From: Leifsonia shinshuensis
GTDB taxonomy: Bacteria; Actinomycetota; Actinomycetes; Actinomycetales; Microbacteriaceae
DNA length: 64,000 nucleotides
Direction of reading: 5' to 3'
NCBI RefSeq assembly: GCF_013410375.1
Contig: NZ_JACCFL010000001.1
Span: 2,294,001 to 2,358,000, forward strand
Part shown: positions 40,761-49,102 of the stretch, one piece after another
Layout of the letters: every line of letters begins with the position of its first letter
Numbering within the stretch: the stretch's first letter is position 1
The notes under the pieces: generated by a model
Database searches by the model: none
What the model saw: only the letters and a program-made list of their open reading frames with translations
What the model was told of the DNA's origin: nothing
Program-made: the position numbers and the translations under genes

Positions 40761-40766
40761 ACAGTA
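40761..40766 (-). promoter_or_regulatory. -10 element (TACTGT, minus strand) of glgC
   Basis: TACTGT on the minus strand ends 7 nt before the glgC ATG; leaderless type. Confidence 0.5.
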
Positions 40767-40787
40767 GAGGCAACCGGGGGGCTGTAC

Positions 40788-40793
40788 TAGCGT
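40788..40793 (+). promoter_or_regulatory. -10 element (TAGCGT) of glgA
   Basis: TAGCGT ends 7 nt before the glgA ATG. The two divergent glg starts are only 47 bp apart, so their promoters must overlap and probably share control. Confidence 0.5.
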
Positions 40794-40800
40794 TCTCGAC

Positions 40801-41988
40801 ATGCGCGTTGATCTTCTGACCAAGGAGTACCCGCCGGACATCTACGGCGGCGCCGGGGTGCACGTGACCGAGCTGGTCCGCGCGCTGAGGACCGACACAG
40901 AGGTGCTGGTCCGCTGCTTCGGCGAGCCGAGGGACGAGGCGGACACGTTCGCGTACCGGGTGCCGGCGGAGCTCGCGGCGGCCAACGGATCCATCACGAC
41001 GCTCGGCGTCGACCTGCAGATGGCGCAGGACTGCGGGGGAGCGGACGTCGTCCACTCGCACACCTGGTACGCCAACGCGGGCGGCCACCTGGCCAAGCTC
41101 CTGCACGGCGTGCCGCACGTCGTCACCGCGCACAGCCTGGAGCCGCTGCGGCCGTGGAAGGCCGAGCAGCTCGGCGGCGGCTACCGGGTCTCGAGCTGGA
41201 TCGAGAAGACCGCGTTCGAGGCGGCGGACATGGTCATCGCGGTGAGCGACGGCATGCGCCGCGACATCCTCGCCTCCTACCCGGCGCTGGACCCGGAGAA
41301 GGTCACCGTGGTCTACAACGGCATCGACCTGGAGCGCTGGACGCCGCTGCACGACGCGGACAAGGCGCGGGCGCTCGGCATCGACCCGGACCGTCCCGCG
41401 GTGATCTTCGTGGGGCGGATCACCCGGCAGAAGGGCCTGCCGTACCTCCTGCGCGCCGCCCGGATGCTGCCGCCGAAGGTGCAGGTCATCCTGTGCGCCG
41501 GCGCCCCGGACACCCCGGAGATCCTCGCCGAGGTGACCGAGCTGGTGGCGGGACTGCAGGCCGAGCGCGACGGCGTCGTGTGGATCGACCGCCTGCTCCC
41601 GAACGACGAGCTGCGCGCGGCCCTCACGGCCTCCACCGTGTTCGTCTGCCCCTCGATCTACGAACCGCTCGGGATCGTCAACCTGGAGGCCATGGCCTGC
41701 GGCCTCCCGGTCGTCGGAACCGCGACGGGCGGGATCCCCGAGGTCATCGTCGACGGCGTGACCGGCCGGCTGGTGCCGATCCAGCAGCTGCAGGACGGCA
41801 CGGGCACGCCGACCGACCCGGAGGCGTTCGTCCGCGACCTCGCCGCGGCCCTGACCGAGGTGGTCTCCGACCCGGAGCGCGCGGCCCGGATGGGCGCCGC
41901 CGGTCGCGAGCGGGCCGAGCGGGAGTTCAGCTGGACGGCGATCGCGGAGCAGACCCGCGCGATCTACCGGTCCGTGACCTCCTCCTGA
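40801..41988 (+). CDS. glgA: GT4-type glycogen synthase / maltose-1-phosphate synthase
   Basis: This 395-residue GT-B glycosyltransferase belongs to the short actinobacterial GlgA class, about 90 residues shorter than E. coli GlgA. The N-terminal domain has LTKEYPPDIYGGAGVHVTELVRAL; the C-terminal domain has IFVGRITRQKGLPYLLRAA and CPSIYEPLGIVNLEAMACGLPVVGT. The mycobacterial counterpart (Rv1212c, GlgM) makes maltose 1-phosphate from ADP-glucose and glucose 1-phosphate for the GlgE pathway, so GlgM activity is as likely as classical glycogen synthase. It is divergent from glgC. Confidence 0.92.
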   Translation: MRVDLLTKEYPPDIYGGAGVHVTELVRALRTDTEVLVRCFGEPRDEADTFAYRVPAELAAANGSITTLGVDLQMAQDCGGADVVHSHTWYANAGGHLAKLLHGVPHVVTAHSLEPLRPWKAEQLGGGYRVSSWIEKTAFEAADMVIAVSDGMRRDILASYPALDPEKVTVVYNGIDLERWTPLHDADKARALGIDPDRPAVIFVGRITRQKGLPYLLRAARMLPPKVQVILCAGAPDTPEILAEVTELVAGLQAERDGVVWIDRLLPNDELRAALTASTVFVCPSIYEPLGIVNLEAMACGLPVVGTATGGIPEVIVDGVTGRLVPIQQLQDGTGTPTDPEAFVRDLAAALTEVVSDPERAARMGAAGRERAEREFSWTAIAEQTRAIYRSVTSS

Positions 41989-41994
41989 CGCCGG

Positions 41995-42000
41995 TAGGCT
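41995..42000 (+). promoter_or_regulatory. -10 element (TAGGCT) of ABC ATPase gene
   Basis: TAGGCT lies just after the glgA stop and ends 7 nt before the ATG at 42008; leaderless type. Confidence 0.55.
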
Positions 42001-42007
42001 AGAGCGC

Positions 42008-42808
42008 ATGGCAGGCAGTGTTCTCCGACTTCACGACGTGTCCGTAGTCCGGGACGGCAACCCCGTCCTCCAAGGCGTCGACTGGACGGTGGAGCCGGAT
42101 GAGCGCTGGGTCATCCTCGGCCCGAACGGCGCAGGCAAGACCACGATGCTGCAGGTCGCCGCCGCGGCCATCCACCCGTCGTCGGGCGAGGCCGTGGTCC
42201 TCGGCGAGACGGTCGGCCACAGCGACTTGTCCGAGCTGCGCCCGCTGCTCGGCTTCGCGTCGACCGCGCTGGCCCGGCGCATCCCGCGCACCGAGCGCGT
42301 GCTCGACGTGGTCATGACTGCGGCGTACGCGGTGACCGGCCGCTGGAACGAGCTCTACGAGGACATCGACGAGCGCCGCGCCCGCCGGGTGCTCTCCGAG
42401 TGGCACCTCGACCACCTCGCCGAGCGCACCTTCGGCAGCCTGAGCGACGGCGAGCAGAAGCGCGTCCAGATCGCCCGCTCGGTCATGACCGACCCGGAGA
42501 TCCTGCTCCTCGACGAGCCGGCCGCCAGCCTCGACCTCGGCGGACGCGAGGAGCTCGTGCAGCTGCTCGGCGGCTACGCGAGCGACCCCAAGTCCCCGGC
42601 GATCGTCATGGTCACCCACCACGTCGAGGAGATCCCGCTCGGCTTCAACCGCGCGCTCCTGCTCAAGGACGGCCGCGTCACCGCCGCCGGCCCGATCGCC
42701 GAGGTGCTGACGAGCGAGTCCCTCAGCGAGACCTTCGGTGTCGACGTGGAGCTCACCGAGACCGAGGGCCGCTTCACCGCCCGGGCGCGTCAGGCCACGA
42801 GCGACTGA
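42008..42808 (+). CDS. Stand-alone ABC transporter ATP-binding protein
   Basis: This 266-residue ABC ATPase has Walker [11 protein letters not shown], a signature written [14 protein letters not shown] (Asp in place of the second Gly), Walker [13 protein letters not shown] and an H-loop VTHHVEEIP. The pattern recalls iron- or molybdate-type ATPases such as the ModF-like group. No permease or binding protein is adjacent, so its partner is elsewhere or it has a non-transport role. It is probably a monocistronic unit, with its own -10 upstream and the rpmE2 promoter directly downstream. Confidence 0.85.
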   Translation: MAGSVLRLHDVSVVRDGNPVLQGVDWTVEPDERWVILGPNGAGKTTMLQVAAAAIHPSSGEAVVLGETVGHSDLSELRPLLGFASTALARRIPRTERVLDVVMTAAYAVTGRWNELYEDIDERRARRVLSEWHLDHLAERTFGSLSDGEQKRVQIARSVMTDPEILLLDEPAASLDLGGREELVQLLGGYASDPKSPAIVMVTHHVEEIPLGFNRALLLKDGRVTAAGPIAEVLTSESLSETFGVDVELTETEGRFTARARQATSD

Positions 42809-42817
42809 GGTATCTGC

Positions 42818-42823
42818 TAAACT
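42818..42823 (+). promoter_or_regulatory. Extended -10 (TGCTAAACT) of rpmE2
   Basis: TG-C-TAAACT predicts a start near 42830 and a 113-nt leader before rpmE2, long for this window. The leader could carry ribosomal protein autoregulation, though I cannot draw a specific structure. Confidence 0.55.
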
Positions 42824-42942
42824 CGATAGCTGGTTCCCCGCACGATCCGTCGATCTGGCAGGTGCGGACCGCAAAGCTTCCCGTCATCGCGCTGACGCGC
42901 GCGGACACGACCGACCGAACACTACGCAACAAGGAAGTCCTC

Positions 42943-43194
42943 ATGAAGACTGGCATCCACCCCGACTACGCCCCCGTGGTTTTCCGCGACCTGGCCTCGG
43001 GTGCGACCTTCCTGACCCGCTCCACCGTGAGCAGCGACAAGACCATCGAGTGGGAGGACGGCAACACCTACCCGGTCATCGACGTCGAGATCTCCTCGGA
43101 GTCGCACCCGTTCTACACGGGCAAGCAGCGGATCCTCGACTCGGCCGGCCGCGTCGAGAAGTTCAACACGCGCTACAAGAACTTCGGCAAGTAA
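42943..43194 (+). CDS. rpmE2: 50S ribosomal protein L31 type B
   Basis: This is an 83-residue L31 of the B type ([16 protein letters not shown] ... [27 protein letters not shown]). It lacks the four zinc-binding cysteines of the A form. Such zinc-free paralogs are often induced by zinc limitation under Zur when a zinc form also exists; I see no Zur box in the leader, and in some actinobacteria the B type is the main L31. AAGGAAG precedes the ATG. Confidence 0.96.
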   Translation: MKTGIHPDYAPVVFRDLASGATFLTRSTVSSDKTIEWEDGNTYPVIDVEISSESHPFYTGKQRILDSAGRVEKFNTRYKNFGK

Positions 43195-43201
43195 GCCGCA
43201 C

Positions 43202-43238
43202 CGAAAAGGCCCCGCTCCGAGAGGGCGGGGCCTTTTCG
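43202..43238 (+). terminator. Terminator of rpmE2
   Basis: CGAAAAGGCCCCGC (43202-43215) pairs perfectly with GCGGGGCCTTTTCG (43225-43238), with TTTT in the descending arm. Confidence 0.9.
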
Positions 43239-43249
43239 CGTGCCGTGGG

Positions 43250-43278
43250 ACAGGCCCCCGTCGTCGACGGGGGCCTGT
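43250..43278 (-). terminator. Second hairpin, likely terminator of the DUF4190 gene
   Basis: A perfect 13-bp stem (ACAGGCCCCCGTC and complement) with a 3-nt loop lies 13 nt past the stop of the convergent minus-strand gene. Confidence 0.75.
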
Positions 43279-43291
43279 CTGTGCGTGGCGC

Positions 43292-43615
43292 TCAGTAGTT
43301 CCGGTAGCCGTGCGAGGCGGCGATGCCGAGGCCGACGAGGACCAGGATGAAGACCAGGATGCCGATCGCGACCTCGACGAAGCCGATGATGACGGCGGCG
43401 AGGGCGAGGCCGCGGCCCTGCTCGCCGGTGCGCTTGATCTGGGAGAGGGCGACGAAGCCCAGGATGATGCCGACGATGCTCACGAAGAACGCGAGGATGA
43501 ACGCCACGATCGACATCGTGTTGTAGCCGGGCTGCGCGGGCGGCTGGTAGGCCCCGTACTGCGGCTGCGGCTGCTGCGGCGGGAGGGGCTGCGGATTCAG
43601 GTCGGAGTCACTCAT
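43292..43615 (-). CDS. DUF4190 membrane protein
   Basis: This 107-residue protein has a Pro/Gln-rich N-terminal tail (PQPLPPQQPQPQYGAYQPP) and two TM helices (SIVAFILAFFVSIVGIILGFVAL and LALAAVIIGFVEVAIGILVFILVLVGL) joined by the SQIKRTGEQGRG loop diagnostic of DUF4190. Function is unknown. It stands alone between rpmE2 and the exonuclease gene. Confidence 0.88.
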   Translation of the reverse strand: MSDSDLNPQPLPPQQPQPQYGAYQPPAQPGYNTMSIVAFILAFFVSIVGIILGFVALSQIKRTGEQGRGLALAAVIIGFVEVAIGILVFILVLVGLGIAASHGYRNY

Positions 43616-43688
43616 GTCTCAGACACTAGCGACCCCACGCCGCTCGCAGCAGTCCCCAGCCTGCGGGGCGCGGGCGGGGGAGGACAGG

Positions 43689-44387
43689 TCACGCCGGCCA
43701 GGCGTGCACCGGCCAGGCCCCCGACGCGGTGAACTCCGGGTCGCGGACGCGGCGCATGTACTCCTGGAAGTCGGCGGCCTGCTCGCGGCACCAGTCCACC
43801 TGCTTGCTGTGCAACTCGACGGCGCCGATGGCGAGTTCCTCGCCGTGCCGCTGGGCCAGCGCCTGCGCGAGGCGGCCGGCGGCGATGGCGTCGGCGGCCG
43901 CGTCGTGGGCGGCGATCAGCTCCACGCCGTAGTGCGTCGCGGTCACGGTCAACGTGCGTTTGCCCGGACGGTACCGGTCCACGGCGCGGTCGATGACCAG
44001 CGGGTCGATGATCGGGCCGGGGGAGGACAGGGGCTCGATGCCGTGCCGGCGGGCCTCCCGGTCGAGGAGCGTGAAGTCGTAGGGCGCGTTGTAGGCGACC
44101 ACCGGGATTCCGCGGTCGAACAGCCGGCGGAGCTGGTCGACGATCGCCTCCACGCCCGCGCCGGCGTCCATGCCCTTCTCGCGCGCGAGCTCGGTGGTGA
44201 TGCCGTGCACGGCCGTGGCCTCCGCCGGGATCTCCACCTCGGGGTCGAGCAGCCAGTAGCGACCGTGCTTCACCTCGCCGTTCGCCCCGAGCAGTCCGAC
44301 GTGGGCGGTGACGATCCGCGCCGATTCGACATCCACGCCCGTGGTCTCCAGATCGAAGACGCCGAGTTCGTGATGCCAATCGCTCAT
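43689..44387 (-). CDS. DnaQ-like DEDDh 3'-5' exonuclease
   Basis: This 232-residue exonuclease has the DEDDh fold of the DNA polymerase III epsilon family. Exo I is FDLETTGVD (D12, E14); Exo II is VAYNAPYDFTLLDREA; Exo III is HDAAADAIAAGRLAQAL, with the His-x4-Asp pattern. A short C-terminal helical segment follows and there is no polymerase-binding domain that I recognise. It could be a proofreading, repair or RNA exonuclease. It has its own leaderless promoter. Confidence 0.88.
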   Translation of the reverse strand: MSDWHHELGVFDLETTGVDVESARIVTAHVGLLGANGEVKHGRYWLLDPEVEIPAEATAVHGITTELAREKGMDAGAGVEAIVDQLRRLFDRGIPVVAYNAPYDFTLLDREARRHGIEPLSSPGPIIDPLVIDRAVDRYRPGKRTLTVTATHYGVELIAAHDAAADAIAAGRLAQALAQRHGEELAIGAVELHSKQVDWCREQAADFQEYMRRVRDPEFTASGAWPVHAWPA

Positions 44388-44393
44388 GCAGCC

Positions 44394-44399
44394 AGCGTA
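44394..44399 (-). promoter_or_regulatory. -10 element (TACGCT, minus strand) of exonuclease gene
   Basis: TACGCT on the minus strand ends 6 nt before the ATG at 44387; leaderless type. Confidence 0.5.
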
Positions 44400-44441
44400 G
44401 GAACGACCTCCGTCAGTCCCGCCGAAACACGCCGAGAGAAC

Positions 44442-46151
44442 TCACGGCCGGCGCGGCTCGATGTGCAGCCAGTAGAAGTTCTGGGTGCCGAGGGTCAGCG
44501 TGAACCGGCCGTCCTCCGCCACCGTCGGGAACTCCGCGCCGCCGAACAGGTCGTAGAGCGCGCTGCCGGCGAACTCGGGCGCCTCCAGCGTCACCGAGAC
44601 GGGGTTGTGCGCGAACGAGAACACGCACAGCACGTCCTCCGGCTGGTCGCCGAAGTGCGTCCCGCTGCCCGCGTAGCTGCGGACGAACGCCAGGACCGAC
44701 TCGTGGTCGGTCGGGAGCACGCGCATGTCGCCGAGCCCGAACACCGGGTGCGCCTTGCGGACGTGGATGACGTTGCGGATCCAGTGCAGCAGCGACCGCG
44801 ACTGCGCCAGCTGCGCCTCCACGTTGACCTGGTTGTAGTGGTAGACGAGCGACTGCACGACCGGGAGGAACAGCTTGCCGGGGTCCGCCGTCGAGAAGCC
44901 GGCGTTGCGGTCCGGCGTCCATTGCATGGGCGTGCGGGAGCTGTCGCGGTCGGGCAGCCAGATGTTGTCGCCCATCCCGATCTCGTCGCCGTAGTAGAGG
45001 AACGGGCTGCCCTCCAGCGAGAAGAGCAGCGCGTGCGCCAGCTCCAGCTCCGCCCGGGAGTTGTCGAGCAGCGGCGCCAGGCGGCGCCGGATGCCGATGT
45101 TGGCGCGCATCCGCGGGTCGTAGGCGTACCAGCCGTACATGGCCTGGCGGTACTCCTCGCTGACCATCTCCAGCGTGAGCTCGTCGTGGTTGCGCAGGAA
45201 CACGCCCCACGCCGAGCCGTCCGGGACGTCGGTCGTCTCCGACAGCACTCGGATCAGCTCGGAGGCCTGCTGGCTGCGGAGCGCGTAGAAGATGCGCGGC
45301 ATCACCGGGAAGTCGAACGCCATGTGGCACTCCGGCTCGTCCTCCGAGCCGAAGAACGCCGCGACCTCGCGGGGCCACTGGTTCGCCTCGGCGATCATCA
45401 TCCGGCCGGGGTACTCGCGGTCGACCATCATCCGGAGCTTCTTGATGAACTCGTGCGTGGGCGGCTCGCCCTCGCCGTTGCCCTCGTCCGACTCGTACAG
45501 GTAGGGGATGGCGTCCAGCCGGAAGCCGTCGACGCCGAGGTCGAGCCAGAACCGGACGACATCGAACATGGCGTCGTGCACGGCCGGGTTCTCGAAGTTG
45601 AGGTCGGGCTGGTGCGAGAAGAACCGGTGGAAGTAGAACTGCCTGCGCGCCTCGTCGAACGCCCAGTTGGAGTCCTCGGTGTCGACGAAGATGATCCGGA
45701 TGTCCGGCCACTTGTCGTCGGTGTCGTTCCACACGTAGAAGTCGCCGTACGGTCCCTCCGGGTCGCTGCGGGACTGCTGGAACCACTCGTGCTGGTCCGA
45801 GGTGTGGTTCATCGGGAGGTCGATGATGATGCGCATGTTGCGCTCGTGCGCCTTGGTGACCAGGTCGCGGAACTCCTCGATGGTGCCGAACTCGGGCAGG
45901 ATCGCCTTGAAGTCGGCCACGTCGTAGCCGCCGTCGCGCAGCGGCGACTGGAAGAACGGGGGCAGCCACAGGGCGTCGATGCCGAGCCACTGCAGGTAGT
46001 CGAGCTTGGAGGTCAGGCCCGCGATGTCGCCGGACCCGTCGCCGTTGCTGTCCACGAAGGAGCGGACCATCACCTCGTAGAACACGGCGCGGCGGTACCA
46101 CTGCGGGTCGAGGGTGAGCCCGGGCAGCGTGATGGGCGCGGTGAAACTCAC
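44442..46151 (-). CDS. treS: Trehalose synthase (maltose alpha-D-glucosyltransferase)
   Basis: This 569-residue GH13 enzyme interconverts maltose and trehalose. The (beta/alpha)8 catalytic residues are D213 in DGFRLDAIPYL, E255 in MMIAEANQWP and D323 in FLRNHDELTLEM. The early motif YEVMVRSFVDSNGDGSGDIAGL is typical of TreS. No pep2 maltokinase domain is fused, unlike in some actinobacteria. GTG start with GAAGGAGAA upstream. With glgC and a GlgM-like glgA nearby it could feed the TreS-Pep2-GlgE route to alpha-glucan. A LacI-type operator covers the predicted transcription start. Confidence 0.93.
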   Translation of the reverse strand: MSFTAPITLPGLTLDPQWYRRAVFYEVMVRSFVDSNGDGSGDIAGLTSKLDYLQWLGIDALWLPPFFQSPLRDGGYDVADFKAILPEFGTIEEFRDLVTKAHERNMRIIIDLPMNHTSDQHEWFQQSRSDPEGPYGDFYVWNDTDDKWPDIRIIFVDTEDSNWAFDEARRQFYFHRFFSHQPDLNFENPAVHDAMFDVVRFWLDLGVDGFRLDAIPYLYESDEGNGEGEPPTHEFIKKLRMMVDREYPGRMMIAEANQWPREVAAFFGSEDEPECHMAFDFPVMPRIFYALRSQQASELIRVLSETTDVPDGSAWGVFLRNHDELTLEMVSEEYRQAMYGWYAYDPRMRANIGIRRRLAPLLDNSRAELELAHALLFSLEGSPFLYYGDEIGMGDNIWLPDRDSSRTPMQWTPDRNAGFSTADPGKLFLPVVQSLVYHYNQVNVEAQLAQSRSLLHWIRNVIHVRKAHPVFGLGDMRVLPTDHESVLAFVRSYAGSGTHFGDQPEDVLCVFSFAHNPVSVTLEAPEFAGSALYDLFGGAEFPTVAEDGRFTLTLGTQNFYWLHIEPRRP

Positions 46152-46217
46152 GGTTCTCCTTCTCGAGCGGCCACGCCGTCGGGGCAGCGAGCTCGGGGGT
46201 CGTGCACGGTGGGGTCA

Positions 46218-46231
46218 TGCAAGCGATTACA
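46218..46231. promoter_or_regulatory. LacI/GalR-family operator in treS promoter
   Basis: TGCAAGCGATTACA fits the consensus TGnnAnCGnTnnCA at every fixed position. It lies directly downstream of the treS -10, over the predicted +1 to +16. Confidence 0.7.
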
Positions 46232-46239
46232 TCCAGAGA

Positions 46240-46245
46240 AGTCTA
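46240..46245 (-). promoter_or_regulatory. -10 element (TAGACT, minus strand) of treS
   Basis: TAGACT on the minus strand predicts a start near 46233 and a leader of about 80 nt before the treS GTG. Confidence 0.55.
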
Positions 46246-46312
46246 GGACCTGCGGGCGGTGGGCTGTCCAGTCCCGAAGCCGCATTCACCGGGTTCGGAT
46301 GACGACCCGGCC

Positions 46313-46318
46313 TAGACT
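46313..46318 (+). promoter_or_regulatory. -10 element (TAGACT) of hydrolase-glycosyltransferase pair
   Basis: TAGACT ends 8 nt before the ATG at 46327, giving a leader of at most one or two bases. Confidence 0.5.
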
Positions 46319-46326
46319 GGACGACG

Positions 46327-47346
46327 ATGACCTCCTCGACACGGTACGCCGCCTCGCCGTACCGGGAAGCCGCCTCTCCGTACGCGGAAGCGCTGGGCCG
46401 CGTCCCGGTCCGCCGCGCCGAGCTCCCGCTGCTGGGCGGGATGACGCGGTACTGGGACTACGGCGATCCGGACGCCGCCACCACGCTGGTGCTGGTGCAC
46501 GGGTTCCGCGGCGACCACCACGGCCTGGAGCCGGTGGTGGCGCAGCTCGGCGGCGACCTGCGGCTGATCTCGCCCGACCTCCCCGGCTTCGGCGAGTCCA
46601 CACCGCTGACCGAGCGCGACCACGACATCGACGGGTATTCGGCGTGGCTGCGGGCGTTCGTGTCCGGGCTGGAGCTGTCGGGGCGCGTCGTGCTGCTCGG
46701 GCACTCGTTCGGCTCGATCGTGGTCGCCGCGACGCTGGCCGAGGGCTCGGGAGCGGCGCCGGTGGCCCGCCCGGACGCGGTCGTCCTGGTCAACCCGATC
46801 GGCCAGCCCGCGCTCGCCGGTCCGCGCGGCGTGCTCACCCGCCTCGCGATCTTCTACTACTGGCTGGCGGCCGTACTGCCGGAGCGGCTCGGCTTCGCGC
46901 TGCTGCGCAACCGGATCATCGTCCGGGTCATGAGCGAGGCGATGGCGAAGACCCGCGACCGGTCGCTGCGGGCGTGGATCCACGGCCAGCACGACAGCTA
47001 CTTCTCCGCCTTCAGCGACCGGCGGGTCGTGCTGCAGGCGTTCCGCGCCTCGGTCGCGCACGACGTCCGCGAGTACGCGGCGCGGATCCCGGAGCCGACG
47101 CTGCTGGTCGCGGCCGTCGACGACGACATCACGCCGATCGCCGCCGAGCGTGTGCTGCGCGGGCTGTTCCCGGACGCCCGGCTGGTCGAGATCGACGGCG
47201 TCGGCCACCTCATCCACTACGAGAAGCCGGTGGAGGCCGCGCGGGCGATCGAGGCGTTCCTGGCCGAGCGGGCCGCGGCCGAGCACGGTGCCACCGGCCC
47301 GGACGCCGGCGACCGCGGCACCACGGACCGGGAGGGCCGCGCGTGA
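46327..47346 (+). CDS. Alpha/beta-fold hydrolase
   Basis: This 339-residue alpha/beta hydrolase has VLVHGFRGDHHGLEPV (oxyanion loop), the nucleophile elbow GHSFGS with S127, an acid in LLVAAVDDDITPIAAERV and the catalytic His in IDGVGHLIHYEKP. There is no signal peptide. The substrate is unknown. The stop overlaps the glycosyltransferase start (GTGA), so the two act together, perhaps in envelope glycolipid or polysaccharide metabolism; that link is only inferred from coupling. Confidence 0.88.
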   Translation: MTSSTRYAASPYREAASPYAEALGRVPVRRAELPLLGGMTRYWDYGDPDAATTLVLVHGFRGDHHGLEPVVAQLGGDLRLISPDLPGFGESTPLTERDHDIDGYSAWLRAFVSGLELSGRVVLLGHSFGSIVVAATLAEGSGAAPVARPDAVVLVNPIGQPALAGPRGVLTRLAIFYYWLAAVLPERLGFALLRNRIIVRVMSEAMAKTRDRSLRAWIHGQHDSYFSAFSDRRVVLQAFRASVAHDVREYAARIPEPTLLVAAVDDDITPIAAERVLRGLFPDARLVEIDGVGHLIHYEKPVEAARAIEAFLAERAAAEHGATGPDAGDRGTTDREGRA

Positions 47347-48434
47347 GGATCGTCTTCGACTGCCGCTACACGCGCATCGGGCGCCACGACGGCATCAGCC
47401 GGTTCACCGCGGGCCTGGTCGGCGCGCTCGCCCGGCGGCACGCCGTGACCATGCTGATCAGCGACCACCGCCAGCTGGAGCTGCTGCCCGACCTGCCGTG
47501 GGAGCTGGCGTCGCCGCCGACGTCCGTGCGGGAGCCGTGGGTTGCCCGCCGGGTGAACAAGCTGAAGCCGGACATCGTGTTCACGCCGATGCAGACGATG
47601 GGCGGCTTCGGCCGCCGCTACCGGCTCGTCCTCACCGTGCACGACCTGATCTACTATCGCCACCCGACGCCGCCGCGCGACCTGCCGGCGTTCGTGCGCG
47701 GGCTCTGGCGGCTGTACCACCTGGCCTGGTGGCCGCAGCGGATGCTGCTCAACCGCTCGGACGCGGTGGTCACGGTGTCGGAGACGACGAAGCAGCTGAT
47801 CGAGGAGCATCACCTGACCCGGCGTCCGGTCTACGTCGTGCCGAACGCGGCGGACATGCCGGCCATCCCGGAGGAGCGCGCGACGCGGCAGGCTCCGGAG
47901 TCCAAGATCCTCGTCTACATGGGCTCGTTCATGCCGTACAAGAACGTGGACACGCTCGTCCGGGCGGCGGGGATGCTCCCCGACTACCAGCTCCACCTGA
48001 TGAGCCGCGTCACGCCGGCCGAGCGCGACCGGCTCGCCGCGCTGGCGCCCGCGGCCCGGCTGGTCTTCCACGACGGGGCTACCGACGAGGACTATGCGGA
48101 GACGCTCGCCCGGGCGACCGCGCTCGTTACCGCCTCGCGCGACGAGGGCTTCGGCATCCCGCTGGTGGAGTCGATGACGCTCGGGACGCCGGTGGTCGTC
48201 AGCGACATCCCGATCTTCCGCGAGATCGGCGGCGAGTCGGCGCTGTACTTCCCGGCCGACGACGCCGACGCGCTCGTGGCCCGGGTGCGCCACCTGGAGC
48301 AGCCGGGCGTCTGGGCGCAGCGGTCGGCGGAGGCGCGTCGGGAGGCCGGGCGGTTCACCTGGGCCGCGTCGGCTGAGCACCTGCTCACGGTCCTCACGGC
48401 GACGGCGGCCCGGTCGTCGCGGCGGCAGGGCTGA
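47343..48434 (+). CDS. Glycosyltransferase family 4 (mannosyltransferase-like)
   Basis: This 363-residue GT-B glycosyltransferase has the N-terminal RIVFDCRYTRIGRHDGISRFTAGL glycine-poor loop, the middle LTVHDLIYYRHP and VVTVSETTKQLIEEHH, and the C-terminal donor site YMGSFMPYKNVDTLVRAA with VTASRDEGFGIPLVESMTLGTPVVVSD. The E-x7-E type donor-binding pattern is present. The donor is probably a nucleotide sugar such as GDP-mannose, but specificity cannot be read. The GTG start overlaps the hydrolase stop by 4 bp; the much longer open frame upstream is spurious. Confidence 0.88.
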   Translation: MRIVFDCRYTRIGRHDGISRFTAGLVGALARRHAVTMLISDHRQLELLPDLPWELASPPTSVREPWVARRVNKLKPDIVFTPMQTMGGFGRRYRLVLTVHDLIYYRHPTPPRDLPAFVRGLWRLYHLAWWPQRMLLNRSDAVVTVSETTKQLIEEHHLTRRPVYVVPNAADMPAIPEERATRQAPESKILVYMGSFMPYKNVDTLVRAAGMLPDYQLHLMSRVTPAERDRLAALAPAARLVFHDGATDEDYAETLARATALVTASRDEGFGIPLVESMTLGTPVVVSDIPIFREIGGESALYFPADDADALVARVRHLEQPGVWAQRSAEARREAGRFTWAASAEHLLTVLTATAARSSRRQG

Positions 48435-48470
48435 GCGGCTGGTCGCCAGAGCGGTTCGGAGCGCGGACGT

Positions 48471-49070
48471 TCAGAGCACCGATGCCGTGAACAGGTCGTG
48501 GTCCTCCGGTCCCAGGTTGAATCGGTCGAGGGTGAGCCGTCCGTCGTCGTAGCTGAAGCGGTGCACCGAGCCGTTCGGGATGACCTCGCCCGGCCCGGGG
48601 AGGGCGTGGCCCGTCACGTGCCGGACGAGCGAGCCGATCACGCCGCCGTGGCTGACCACGATGAGGTTCTGCCCGGGGTGCGCGTCGCCCAGCTCCAGCA
48701 GCGCGGGGAGGGCGCGGCCGACGACCTCCTCGCGGGTCTCCCGGCCGGGCACGGGCGTGCCCTCCGGCCAGCGCTCCAGGATCTCGGCGCCGGTCAGCCC
48801 CTCGGCCTCGCCGTATTGCCGCTCGGCCACCGCGGCCAGCTGGGCCGGCTCGCCGAGCCCCAGGTGACCGGAGATGATCCGGGCGGTGTCGAGCGCGCGG
48901 CTGAGCGGGCTCGCGAACACGGCGTCGAACCGGCCTCCCGAGAGCGCGCGTCCGGTCGCGTCGGCCTGCGCGCGCCCCGTGCTGTTGAGCGGGATGTCGC
49001 TGGAGCCCTGGATGCGCTTGGTCAGGTTCCAGTCGGTCTGGCCGTGCCGAACGAGGGAGATGAAGGTCAC
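48471..49070 (-). CDS. Histidine phosphatase family protein
   Basis: This 199-residue phosphoglycerate mutase-like phosphatase has the RHG motif LVRHGQTDWNLTKRIQGSSD, then SPLSRALDTARII, AEGLTGAE and the second catalytic His in VVSHGGVIGSLVRHV. The small size indicates a cofactor-independent-type phosphatase (for example acting on a small phosphorylated metabolite) rather than true glycolytic mutase. GTG start preceded by GAAAGGA. Confidence 0.88.
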   Translation of the reverse strand: MTFISLVRHGQTDWNLTKRIQGSSDIPLNSTGRAQADATGRALSGGRFDAVFASPLSRALDTARIISGHLGLGEPAQLAAVAERQYGEAEGLTGAEILERWPEGTPVPGRETREEVVGRALPALLELGDAHPGQNLIVVSHGGVIGSLVRHVTGHALPGPGEVIPNGSVHRFSYDDGRLTLDRFNLGPEDHDLFTASVL

Positions 49071-49102
49071 GCGCGTCCTTTCGTCGCAGGACGCGCGGCG
49101 GT

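Noticed and set aside
44394..44430. RecA-NDp-like match upstream of the DEDDh exonuclease (minus strand)
   Set aside because: CTGACGGAG at the right distance from TACGCT matches only 6 of 9 positions and lacks the GTC core; too weak to claim damage control.
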